From Actinomadura physcomitrii (GTDB lineage: Bacteria > Actinomycetota > Actinomycetes > Streptosporangiales > Streptosporangiaceae), in the NCBI RefSeq assembly GCF_008923205.2, contig NZ_WBMS02000057.1:1-57238 (forward strand): a stretch of 57,238 nt of DNA, written 5' to 3'. This document shows, one piece after another, positions 18,126-25,944 of this stretch. Position 1 is the first letter of the stretch. Each line of letters opens with the position of its first letter. The position numbers were made by a program, and so were the translations under genes. Under the pieces are notes generated by a model that was given only the letters and a program-made list of their open reading frames with translations, ran no database searches and was not told where the DNA came from.

Positions 18126-18505
18126 ACGTCCGCTTCGGACGTTTCCGATGTCTCCGACGGCTCCGGCGATCTCGTGACGGCGTCCTGGCGCGTCGCCCCC
18201 GGGCCGGCGGCGGCTTCGGCCTGTGCGGCGGGCTGCGCCGCCTCCTCGACGGCGGCCTCGCGGCGCGCGGCGCGGGAGGCCTCCAGCCGCTCGCGGCCCG
18301 CCTGGAGCCGCGGGATGTACCAGACGCCGAACAGGCCGGTCACGACGCCGGTGACGCACACCCACAGCCACCAGCGGTCCCCGGACGGCGTCCCGGCGAC
18401 CAGCAGCACGGCGAGCGCCACCGCCCACGCCACCGTGCCGACCAGGGCCACGCGGACGTCGTTGGTCCGCATGGGCGGCGGGTCCGGGCGGCGCGGAGGG
18501 GTCAT
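18122..18505 (-). CDS. DUF2530 family membrane protein
   Basis: 127 residues from ATG 18505. A Pro-rich start is followed by NDVRVALVGTVAWAVALAVLL and a second helix (WWLWVCVTGVVTGLFGVWYI), the defining two-helix DUF2530 layout. A basic coiled-coil-like stretch (LQAGRERLEASRAARRE) and an Ala/Glu/Ser-rich tail complete it. TAACCT lies seven bases before the ATG with no ribosome binding site, so the message is probably leaderless. The stop codon shares the tetranucleotide CTAG with the stop of the convergent ATPase gene. Confidence 0.83.
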   Translation of the reverse strand: MTPPRRPDPPPMRTNDVRVALVGTVAWAVALAVLLVAGTPSGDRWWLWVCVTGVVTGLFGVWYIPRLQAGRERLEASRAARREAAVEEAAQPAAQAEAAAGPGATRQDAVTRSPEPSETSETSEADV

Positions 18506-18542
18506 GGAGATCAGGTTACGCGGCGGGCGCGGGAGAGCGGCG

Positions 18543-19106
18543 TCACACCCTGGGCTGCGAGAAGCCGGAGGTGAACAGGGTGATGAGCCGCTCGTAGCTG
18601 GCCTCCAGATCCTCGGGGAGGCCGAAGCCGCCGGCCGCCTCCAGGACGGCGAAGCCGTGCACGGCGGAGCGCAGGCAGCGGGTGGCGTGGACGAGGTCCG
18701 GGCCGTCCAGGCCGTAGCCGCGCAGCACCGCGTAGATGACGCCGAGGACGCGTTCGGCGGCGGCACCGGCGGAACCCGCGCCCTCCGCCGACTGCTCCAG
18801 CGACCCGTAGCGGCTAGGGTGCTCCACAACGTAGCCGCGGTAGGCGCGCATCATGGCCGCCACGGCGTCGTCCTTGGAGCGTCCCATGGCGGCGGTGCCG
18901 AGACGGTCGGCGAGCTCGTCGAGGATTCTCGCGGTCACCAGCTGTCGCAACTCGGCCAGGTTGCGGACATGCTTGTAGAGGGAGGGGGTCGCGACCCCGG
19001 CCCTTCCGGCGACCGCGGCGAGCGTGAGGGCGCCGGGTCCGCCGGCGTCCACGACGGCGATGGCGGCGTCCACCACCGCGTCCGGCGTCAGGCCCGCGCG
19101 CGGCAT
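18543..19106 (-). CDS. TetR family regulator, probably autoregulated
   Basis: 187 residues from ATG 19106 (AAAGGATC upstream). The helix-turn-helix is typical (LTLAAVAGRAGVATPSLYKHV). The C-terminal half has the RYGSLEQS block and a Trp-free helical bundle similar to WHG-type TetR C-terminal domains. Upstream, TTGACA (19163-19168) and TAGCTT (19140-19145), 17 bases apart, form a strong promoter on the minus strand. A perfect inverted repeat lies between the two elements, as expected for autorepression. The divergent MarR gene starts about 100 bases away. Confidence 0.9.
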   Translation of the reverse strand: MPRAGLTPDAVVDAAIAVVDAGGPGALTLAAVAGRAGVATPSLYKHVRNLAELRQLVTARILDELADRLGTAAMGRSKDDAVAAMMRAYRGYVVEHPSRYGSLEQSAEGAGSAGAAAERVLGVIYAVLRGYGLDGPDLVHATRCLRSAVHGFAVLEAAGGFGLPEDLEASYERLITLFTSGFSQPRV

Positions 19107-19139
19107 CCCGATCCTTTCTTCGACCACTGAATAGCCAAA

Positions 19140-19168
19140 AAGCTAATAGCCTTAGCTGAACGTGTCAA
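19140..19168 (-). promoter_or_regulatory. promoter with TetR-type operator
   Basis: On the minus strand: -35 TTGACA (19163-19168), 17-base spacer, -10 TAGCTT (19140-19145). The perfect inverted repeat AGCTAA-N5-TTAGCT occupies 19141-19157, covering the spacer and the -10 element. This fits repression by the TetR protein encoded downstream. Confidence 0.7.
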
Positions 19169-19208
19169 GGAGCGGGCGTGGCAGCATGGGCATCAGCACG
19201 GGAGAACG

Positions 19209-19682
19209 ATGACGATGACAACGCCACCGACCGGCGGCCGGACCGCCTCGCCCCCGGGGCTGGCCGAGGAGCTGCGCATCTCGATCGCGCGGCTGTCGCG
19301 CCGGCTCCGGCACCTGCGGGCGCCGGCGCCCGACGGCGGGCCGGCCCCGCTGTCGCTCACCCAGTTCGCGGCGCTCGCCGCCATCGAGCGGCACGGCTCC
19401 ATGACGCCCCGCGAGCTGGCCGACCACGAGAAGGTGCAGCCGCCGTCGATGACGCGCGTCATCGCCTACCTGGAGGACCGCGGGCTCGTGGTGCGCAGCC
19501 CGCACCCGACCGACGGGCGCCAGGTGGTGCTGGTGGCCACCGACGAGGGCTCGTCGCTGCTGCGCGCCGAGCGCCGCCGCAAGGAGGCGTGGCTGTCCAC
19601 CCGGCTCGGCGAGCTGACCGACGGCGAGCGCGAGATCCTGCGCCAGGCCGCACCGATCATCGACAAGCTCAGCCGCTCCTGA
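19209..19682 (+). CDS. MarR family transcriptional regulator
   Basis: 157 residues from ATG 19209 (GGGAGA upstream). The winged helix is clear: LSLTQFAALAAIERHGSMTPRELADHEKVQPPSMTR, followed by the wing RSPHPTDGRQVVLVATDEG. MarR proteins bind as dimers to near-palindromic sites and usually repress an adjacent exporter. The gene is 101 bases upstream of an MFS exporter whose start codon lies inside a 34-base inverted repeat, the likely operator. Confidence 0.93.
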   Translation: MTMTTPPTGGRTASPPGLAEELRISIARLSRRLRHLRAPAPDGGPAPLSLTQFAALAAIERHGSMTPRELADHEKVQPPSMTRVIAYLEDRGLVVRSPHPTDGRQVVLVATDEGSSLLRAERRRKEAWLSTRLGELTDGEREILRQAAPIIDKLSRS

Positions 19683-19767
19683 CCCCGGCCCCGGCCCGTA
19701 GCCCCGCGCGGCGGCCGGTACCGGCGCCGTGCCGGAGTGCGGTTGCCGGAATACCGGCCGTGCGATT

Positions 19768-19801
19768 ATCGTTAGCCTTGATAATGACTTCTGCTAACGA
19801 T
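19768..19801 (+). promoter_or_regulatory. inverted repeat, probable MarR operator over the MFS start
   Basis: Perfect 9-base arms ATCGTTAGC (19768-19776) and GCTAACGAT (19793-19801) with a 16-base spacer. The spacer contains the ATG start (19784) of the exporter. A GATTAT at 19764-19769 may be the -10 element. Confidence 0.65.
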
Positions 19802-21442
19802 GGACTCGATGAACCGGACGGTGCCCCGGCGCGCGGGGCGCGCCCCGGGCAGGCCGGGCGTACCGGCGCCGCCCTCCCCGTGGCGTCCCGCGCGCGCCGC
19901 CGCCGTCCCGTCCCCCGCACCCCCGCCCGTACCCCGCACGCGTCCCCGCATCCCACCGCCCATCCGGCGGGCCGGTCGGACGCCGCCGCGCCGCCGCCGC
20001 ACGCCGAGCGCGCCGGGCGCCTTGATGGAGCGGTCCAAACGCCTGCCGACGCCCCCACCGGCCAGGTGACCGAAGCCACGGAAGCCGCCGAGGCCGCCGA
20101 GGCCGTCGTCGCCGCCGAGGAGACCGACTCCGCCGTCGAACCGCCCGGACACACCGGCGACGACGCGTCCGACTCCGCCGAGGACGCCCGCGCCGGCGGC
20201 ATGTTCCGCTCCCTCCGGACCCGGAACTACCGCCTGTACGCCTCGGGCCAGGTCGTCTCCAACACCGGCACCTGGATGCAGCGCGTCGCGCAGGACTGGC
20301 TCGTCCTCGACCTCGCCCACAACAACGGCACCGCGCTCGGCATCACCACCGGCCTGCAGTTCCTGCCGCTCCTGCTGTTCGGCCTGTGGGGCGGAGTGAT
20401 CGCCGACCGCTACCCCAAGCGCCGCGTCCTGATGATGACGCAGGTGTCGATGGGCGCGCTCGCGCTGATCCTCGGCGTCCTCACCGTCACCGGGCAGGCC
20501 CGGGTCTGGCACGTGTACCTGCTGGCGTTCGGGCTCGGCCTCGCCACCGTCGTCGACAACCCGACCCGCCAGTCGTTCGTGATCGAGATGGTCGGCAAGC
20601 GCGACCTGCCGAACGCGATCGCGCTGAACAGCGCCACCTTCAACGGCGCCCGGCTGCTCGGCCCCGCCGTCGCCGGCGTGCTGATCGCCGTCATCGGCAC
20701 CGGACCGGTCTTCCTGGTGAACGCCGCCTCGTTCGGCGCCGTCCTGCTCGGACTGTCCGCGATGCGCGAGAGCGAGCTGCACGACTCCGGCACCGTCAAG
20801 CGCGCCAAGGGCCAGCTCCGCGAGGGGCTGCGGTACGTCCGGGGCCGCCGCGACCTGGTCCTCGTCCTGGTGATGGTCGGGTTCGTCGCGACCTTCGGCA
20901 TGAACTTCCAGATGACGACCGCGCTGGTCGCCAAGGAGGTCTTCCACACCGGCGCGTCCTCGTTCGGCCTGGCGTCCAGCATGCTGGCGCTCGGCGCGCT
21001 GACCGGCGCGCTGCTCGCCGCCCGCCGCTCGACCAAGCCGCGGCTGCGGCTGCTGCTCCTCGCCGCGATGGGGTTCGGCGTGGCCGAGACCGCCGCCGGG
21101 CTCGCCCCCGCCTACTGGCTGTTCCTGGTGCTGCTCGTCCCCGTCGGCATCGCGCTGATGACCTTCACCACGTCGGCGAACGCGACGATGCAGCTCGGCG
21201 TCCAGCCCGAGATGCGCGGCCGCGTGATGGGCCTCTACATGTTCGTGTTCATGGGCACCAACCCGCTCGGCGCGCCCACCGTCGGCTGGATGGCCGAGCA
21301 CTTCGGGCCCCGGCTCAGCATCGTGCTCGGCGGGCTGGTCTCGATGGCCACCGCGATCGTCGTGGCGGCGCTGGCGGCGCCGCGCGGCTCGATCCGGCCC
21401 GCGCTGGCCCGGCTGGCGCGCGTCCCCGCCGCCGGCCGCTGA
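19784..21442 (+). CDS. MFS exporter with long disordered N-terminus
   Basis: 552 residues from ATG 19784. The first 140 residues are low-complexity (Ala/Pro/Arg, then Glu/Ala-rich) and probably disordered. The transporter begins at FRSLRTRNYRLYASGQ, with the MFS_3 hallmarks SNTGTWMQRVAQDWLV, GVIADRYPKRR and DNPTRQSFV. About twelve helices follow. It resembles EntS-like exporters. No ribosome binding site precedes the start, which lies in the operator-like repeat. Likely controlled by the MarR protein upstream. Confidence 0.88.
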   Translation: MTSANDGLDEPDGAPARGARPGQAGRTGAALPVASRARRRRPVPRTPARTPHASPHPTAHPAGRSDAAAPPPHAERAGRLDGAVQTPADAPTGQVTEATEAAEAAEAVVAAEETDSAVEPPGHTGDDASDSAEDARAGGMFRSLRTRNYRLYASGQVVSNTGTWMQRVAQDWLVLDLAHNNGTALGITTGLQFLPLLLFGLWGGVIADRYPKRRVLMMTQVSMGALALILGVLTVTGQARVWHVYLLAFGLGLATVVDNPTRQSFVIEMVGKRDLPNAIALNSATFNGARLLGPAVAGVLIAVIGTGPVFLVNAASFGAVLLGLSAMRESELHDSGTVKRAKGQLREGLRYVRGRRDLVLVLVMVGFVATFGMNFQMTTALVAKEVFHTGASSFGLASSMLALGALTGALLAARRSTKPRLRLLLLAAMGFGVAETAAGLAPAYWLFLVLLVPVGIALMTFTTSANATMQLGVQPEMRGRVMGLYMFVFMGTNPLGAPTVGWMAEHFGPRLSIVLGGLVSMATAIVVAALAAPRGSIRPALARLARVPAAGR

Positions 21443-21576
21443 CCCCTGAGCCGCCGGTGCGCCGCCGCCTACGGCGCCGACGGCCCGCGCCGACCGGCGC
21501 CGATGGCGCAGCGCAACCGCGTGACAACGGGTGCCGTCTGCTGGAAAGCTGAACGGGTGGCTCACCGGACGTTCCC

Positions 21577-22200
21577 ATGAGGCTCTTCGTGGCGCTCGTA
21601 CCGCCACCGGACATCCTGGACGAGCTCGAGGAGGCCGTCCTTCCGCACAAGGACGACGTCCCCGAGCTGAAATGGGTCCGGCGGGAGCTGCTCCACGTCA
21701 CGCTGGCCTTCCTCGGCGAGTGCGACGACCGCACCGTCGACCGGCTCCTGCCCCGGCTGGAGCGCGCCGCCCGGCGGCACGAGCGGATGACGCTGTCGCT
21801 CGCCGGCAGCGGCGCGTTCCCCGGCAACGGCGCGCACGCCCGCGTCCTGTGGACGGGCCTGTACGGCGACCGGCGGGGCCTGGCCCGGCTCGCCGCGTCC
21901 GTCGCCGCCGCCGGACGCCGCGCGGGCACCCCGCCCGACAAGCACCGCACGTTCCGGCCCCACATGACCATCGCCCGGTCCAGGCAGCCGACCGACGTAC
22001 GGCCGCTGATGGAGGCGCTGTCGGCGTTCGCGACCGGGTCGTGGACCGCCGACGCCGTCCAGCTGATGTGCAGCCACCTGCCCGGCAAGCAGTACGACCA
22101 GCTGACCTACGAGCCGCTGAAGACCTGGTCGCTGCGCTACAGCTCCGGCGGCGGAGGCGCGGGACGGTCGGCGTCCGGCGGGCCCCAGGGGACGCCGTAG
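21577..22200 (+). CDS. thpR: RNA 2',3'-cyclic phosphodiesterase (LigT/ThpR)
   Basis: 207 residues, starting RLFVALVPP as in ThpR. The two catalytic HxTx motifs of the 2H phosphoesterase fold are HVTLAFLG (His40) and HMTIAR (His129). The enzyme opens or ligates 2',5'/2',3'-cyclic RNA ends. The C-terminal 15 residues are a Gly/Ala/Pro-rich extension. The last 64 bases overlap the 3' end of the convergent membrane protein gene, so transcripts from the two genes could pair. Confidence 0.93.
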   Translation: MRLFVALVPPPDILDELEEAVLPHKDDVPELKWVRRELLHVTLAFLGECDDRTVDRLLPRLERAARRHERMTLSLAGSGAFPGNGAHARVLWTGLYGDRRGLARLAASVAAAGRRAGTPPDKHRTFRPHMTIARSRQPTDVRPLMEALSAFATGSWTADAVQLMCSHLPGKQYDQLTYEPLKTWSLRYSSGGGGAGRSASGGPQGTP

Positions 22201-24299
22201 CGCTCGCAGGCGCGGCGCAGCTCGTCCAGGTCGGGCGGGAACGTCACCTGCCGCAGGACGCGCCCTGACGGCCCCCAGACGACCAGCCGCGGCAGCCGCT
22301 CGGTCGACTCGTCGATGCCGACCCCGCCGATGCGGTCGCGGGCGAGGTCCCACTCGACCCGGCCGCGCCGCGTCACCACCGCCACCCCGGCGGACGACAC
22401 CCGCAGCTGCGAGCGGTTCCGGTCGTACAGCCAGTAGCCCGCGAGGCCGATCAGCAGCCCGGCCGGCACCGACCAGCTCGCCGTCGCCCCGAACCCGCCG
22501 AGATCGGGCCCCAGCCACACCGCGCCGATCAGCGCGACCGCCTCGCACAGCAGCACGCTCATCCCGTACGTGCCGACACGGGAGCGGCGCGTGGCGTCCA
22601 GCAGCGCGCCCGGCGCCGTCACCGGGCTCGGCGGCTCCGGCACCGAGAACGCGAAATCCGGCTCGCCGGCGAGCCCGCCGGGCGCCCGCGACCCCTCCCG
22701 CGCCCCCTTCGGCGCCTCCGAGCCGTCGGACGCCGCGCCCGGCGCCGACAGCGGCGCCGTCGCACGGGCCTCCGGCTCCGGCGCCGTCAGCGTCGACATC
22801 GCCGAATGGAATGCCGCGCTCAGATACGCGTCGTACTCCGCGTCGTTCACCGGCAGGCCCGCCTTGCGCGCCGACTCGCGCAGGTCCGTGCGGGAGATCC
22901 GCAGCGCCGACAGCGGCGCGGCGAAGAACTCGTCGCCGTCGGAGTCGTACAGCCGCACCCACGCGTGCCCGGCGATCGTCAGCAGCTCGATGCCGCCGAT
23001 CCGGTCCTCCGGCATCTTCAGCACCACGTCGCCGGCCGCGTCCGCCCAGCCGAGCCCGCCGTCCGCGACCACCAGCCGGCCGCCCGGGACCTGCGCGAAG
23101 ATGTCCGGCAGCCCCTCCAGGCCGTACTCGGGACGGCGCGGCGGCCGCGCCCCCGGCGTGATCACGTGGTAGCCGTGGTCGTCGAGCGCGTGCGCCAGCT
23201 GGAAACCGTCCAGGCCGTGCGCGGGCAGCCGCGCGACCAGCTCCAGCCGGTGCCCGAACGCCAGCGCCGCCAGCTCCGCGCGCCGCGGCTCCCCGCTCAG
23301 CGGGTCCAGCCGCAGCCCGGGACCCACCACCACCGCCGCGACCGTCCCCGACGGCAGGTCCTGCAGCTGCCGGCGGCCCGGCCGGGCCCGCACCAGCAGC
23401 CGCTCCGCGGTGATCGTCCAGCGCACCCGGGCCGCCCGCAGCAGCCGCCGCCGCGCCGCCAGCACCCCGGTGATCGCGGCGAGCGCCCAGCAGCCCGCCG
23501 CCAGCCGCGCCTCGAACCCGCCCGCGCCCTGCACCGCGATCCGCACGATCATGACCGCGCCCAGCACGCCCGTCAGCGTGCCGAGCAGCGCGACACGGCG
23601 CCGCCCCGGCAGCGGGTCCGGCGTGTCGAGCCGGAACTCGCCGCGCCCCGGCGCCGCGCCGCCCGCCCCGTCCCTCGGACGCGGCGGCTCGTGCACCGCC
23701 GCCAGCAGCGCCGCCTCCTGGTCCAGCAGCCGCTTCTCCGCCGCGTGGTCGCGCGGCAGCGGCCCCGGCGCCGAGAACCCCGGACCCGGCACGTCCCCGT
23801 CCGGGCCCTGGCGCCGCAGCGCCTCGTCCAGCGCCGGATCCAGCAGGTCGCTCGCCTCGCCGTCCAGCACGTGCATCGGGATGCCGAGCCGCCGCGCCGT
23901 CACGAACAGCGCCAGCGGCTCCAGGCCCATCGCCGTCAGCCCGCCGACCGCCGTCCGCCCGAACCGGTGGAACACCGTCAGCATGCCGTCGCCCGTCGTG
24001 ATGGCCAGGCCGTCGATGCGGTCCCGCTCGTAGCGGACCATCGTCAGGCCGCCCTTGCCGACCCGCTCCAGCCCGGCCGCCGACAGCCGCCAGTACGGCC
24101 GCGGCCGGCGCCGCCGCGCCTCCGGCGCCGCCCCCAGCACCCACGGGAACGCCGCCACCACCGCGATCAGCAGCGCCCACAGCCACACCGGCCGGATCGG
24201 CAGCAGCGCCAGCGCCACCGCCAGCAGCGCGAACGGCCCCGCCGCCACCGGCCGCCACCGTCCCCCGGCCCCCGAAAGCCCGACGAGCTCTGTGTTCAT
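22137..24299 (-). CDS. large membrane protein with repeated PH-like domains, unknown function
   Basis: 720 residues from ATG 24299 (GAGGGC upstream). Hydrophobic pairs at about 20-60, 240-285 and 585-640 separate three soluble modules. The modules share a beta-rich pattern (for example RLSAAGLERVGKGGLTMVRYERDRIDGL near 70, and QLRVSSAGVAVVTRRGRVEWDLARDRIGGVGI near 650), like bacterial PH-like domains next to membrane helices. A disordered stretch at about 515-570 is rich in Pro/Ala/Ser. I do not recognise a named family. The leader carries nested and mutually exclusive hairpins over the ribosome binding site. Confidence 0.7.
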   Translation of the reverse strand: MNTELVGLSGAGGRWRPVAAGPFALLAVALALLPIRPVWLWALLIAVVAAFPWVLGAAPEARRRRPRPYWRLSAAGLERVGKGGLTMVRYERDRIDGLAITTGDGMLTVFHRFGRTAVGGLTAMGLEPLALFVTARRLGIPMHVLDGEASDLLDPALDEALRRQGPDGDVPGPGFSAPGPLPRDHAAEKRLLDQEAALLAAVHEPPRPRDGAGGAAPGRGEFRLDTPDPLPGRRRVALLGTLTGVLGAVMIVRIAVQGAGGFEARLAAGCWALAAITGVLAARRRLLRAARVRWTITAERLLVRARPGRRQLQDLPSGTVAAVVVGPGLRLDPLSGEPRRAELAALAFGHRLELVARLPAHGLDGFQLAHALDDHGYHVITPGARPPRRPEYGLEGLPDIFAQVPGGRLVVADGGLGWADAAGDVVLKMPEDRIGGIELLTIAGHAWVRLYDSDGDEFFAAPLSALRISRTDLRESARKAGLPVNDAEYDAYLSAAFHSAMSTLTAPEPEARATAPLSAPGAASDGSEAPKGAREGSRAPGGLAGEPDFAFSVPEPPSPVTAPGALLDATRRSRVGTYGMSVLLCEAVALIGAVWLGPDLGGFGATASWSVPAGLLIGLAGYWLYDRNRSQLRVSSAGVAVVTRRGRVEWDLARDRIGGVGIDESTERLPRLVVWGPSGRVLRQVTFPPDLDELRRACERYGVPWGPPDADRPAPPPPEL

Positions 24300-24300
24300 T

Positions 24301-24352
24301 GCATTGCCCTCGGCGGTCGGGCGTTGAACGCCCTCCCTTCAACGGGCAATGC
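24301..24352 (-). promoter_or_regulatory. structured 5' leader sequestering the ribosome binding site
   Basis: Outer stem: GCATTGCCC (24301-24309) with GGGCAATGC (24344-24352), perfect 9 bp; on the minus strand it covers the GAGGGC ribosome binding site. Inside, two overlapping stems exclude each other: GGGCGT/ACGCCC (24319-24324/24328-24333) and CGTTGAA/TTCAACG (24322-24328/24338-24344). Confidence 0.5.
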
Positions 24353-24687
24353 GGCGATCGCTGCATCGCTCCGACTCGCCCTGGGGGCTCGCTGCGCGAT
24401 CAAGTTCTCGCAGGCTCGAACTTGGCTTCGCACGCGATCGCAACGCTCGGGTCCGCGCGGGCTGGGGTTCGGACCACTGACGATGGCCGCTGCGGGCGGG
24501 GGGTTGCGGTGGGGTCGGGCGGGGTGGTCACCCTGGGGCATGCGGCGCCCTCCTTCGGCGGGCAACTGGGCGAACGTGGGGGACGCTACGGCTCGCTTCG
24601 CGTTCGGATTCTCCCAAGCGCGGCGCCGGGTTCGCAGACGTTCGGGGGTTCGCGGAGCAGACCGTGTCCGGACGGTCAGGTCCCGGG
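24353..24687. other. 335-base intergenic stretch without a gene
   Basis: No convincing gene on either strand. It contains a hairpin CAAGTTC/GAACTTG with a 10-base loop, flanked by GCGATC and GATCGC, in the first 120 bases. Repeated TCGCTGC/TCGCTTCGC-like words make it look like a dispersed structured element rather than coding sequence. It lies upstream of the PH-like membrane gene and downstream of the next minus-strand gene. Confidence 0.45.
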
Positions 24688-25722
24688 TCATCCGCGTCTC
24701 CGGAACAGGCCGTAGCCGACGCAAGCGGCGATGGCGAGCGCGACGAAAAGGCCGGTCCGGACGCCGCCGGCGTCGCGGTGGCCCTGGTCGGCATCGTCCT
24801 TGCCGGTCTTCTCCGCGGTCTTCGCGGACGCCGAAGGGGAGGCCGGGGACTTCGCGCCCGGTACGGAAACCTTGTAGACGGGCTGGTTCTCGCCTTCTGA
24901 ACCGGCGAGGAAGTACCGGCCGTCGGCCGTGTAGGTGATCGACTCGCCCTGCGGCTGGAACGGCAGCGACACCGAGCGCAGCGACTTGCCGGGGCTCCCG
25001 TCCGGCTTCACGGCGTACATGCGTGCGCCGAAGTAGGTGCGGATGACGCAGGTGCTGCCGTCGGGGGCGAACGCCCCGTCCGTCGCCATCGCGGGCGCTT
25101 TGCCGATCTTGTGCATGACGTTGTAGCCGGACGTCCGCAGGTGCTTCGGCGCCTCGTAGAGCGCGCCGCCGAACAGCTTGCTGGCGATGTAGAGCCGGTT
25201 CGTGCGCGGGTTGACCATGAGGGTCTCGGCGTTGCGCGGCCCGTCCGCGTACTTGATCTTGAACGCGGTGGCGCGGATGGTCTGGCTGCGGATCCGCGCC
25301 GGCTCGGGGATCCGGTAGACGGTGACGTACGGCCAGGCGCCGCCGAGGTTGTCGCCGATGTCGCCCATGTAGATCGCGGGACGGCCCCGCTCGTCCTTGC
25401 CGAGCGCCATCCCCTCCCAGTCCCGCGCGGACGCGCCGCCGAGCGTCAGCACGGCCCGCACCCGCCCGTCCGGGCCCAGCGCGTAGATCTTCGGGACGCC
25501 GCCGGAGTCGTTGTGGGTGTAGACGATGCCGGGGTGCGCGGTGCTCGCCGCGAGCCCGCTGGACTCGGTGATCCGCGGGTCCCTGATGGTGAAGGCGGTG
25601 TCGCCGCCGGCCGCGGTGCCGGCCGCTGCGGGCGGAGCCCAGCAGGCGGTCGCGGCGGCGCCGAGCGCCAGCGCGGCGGCTGCCCCGAGGAGGGCACGCG
25701 GGGCGGACGGACCCACTGACAT
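24688..25722 (-). CDS. secreted beta-propeller-like protein with C-terminal anchor
   Basis: 344 residues from ATG 25722. The signal peptide has an Ala-rich core (LLGAAAALALGAAATA). The mature part has repeated four-strand blades typical of six- or seven-bladed propellers: ITESSGLAAS, GIVYTHNDSGGVPKIYALG, DWEGMALG, IYMGDIGDN. The phrase DWEGMA plus GDIGDN recurs in secreted actinobacterial proteins related to esterase-like or NHL propellers. A Ser/Lys-rich linker leads to one membrane helix and RRRG at the end, so the protein is probably surface-anchored. No catalytic motif was recognised. Confidence 0.78.
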   Translation of the reverse strand: MSVGPSAPRALLGAAAALALGAAATACWAPPAAAGTAAGGDTAFTIRDPRITESSGLAASTAHPGIVYTHNDSGGVPKIYALGPDGRVRAVLTLGGASARDWEGMALGKDERGRPAIYMGDIGDNLGGAWPYVTVYRIPEPARIRSQTIRATAFKIKYADGPRNAETLMVNPRTNRLYIASKLFGGALYEAPKHLRTSGYNVMHKIGKAPAMATDGAFAPDGSTCVIRTYFGARMYAVKPDGSPGKSLRSVSLPFQPQGESITYTADGRYFLAGSEGENQPVYKVSVPGAKSPASPSASAKTAEKTGKDDADQGHRDAGGVRTGLFVALAIAACVGYGLFRRRG

Positions 25723-25794
25723 CTCGCGATCAACCCCGTTCCCCCGCCCGGTCGATCATACGACGCGCCCCGCGACCCGGACCCGCACCGGCGG

Positions 25795-25878
25795 TCAACG
25801 CAGCAGCGCGCCGACGACCACGGCAAGGATCAGCGCGGTCAGCACGGTGGGGAGCAACCATTGGGGCGCGCGGTTCAC
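25795..25878 (-). CDS. 27-residue single-helix membrane peptide
   Basis: A short frame from GTG 25878 to TGA 25795: NRAPQWLLPTVLTALILAVVVGALLR after the start. It is a clean single transmembrane helix with a Trp before it and Arg at the cytoplasmic end. A CATAAG element about eight bases upstream suggests a leaderless transcript. It lies in a gap divergent from the amidotransferase gene and is too short for standard gene callers. The even helix and good codon use favour a real gene, but conservation is untested. Confidence 0.45.
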   Translation of the reverse strand: MNRAPQWLLPTVLTALILAVVVGALLR

Positions 25879-25944
25879 ATCTTGAGCTTATGCGGCCCCG
25901 CGGACGGCGCGAACCGGACGGCGATGATTCGCATCTCATCTGGC

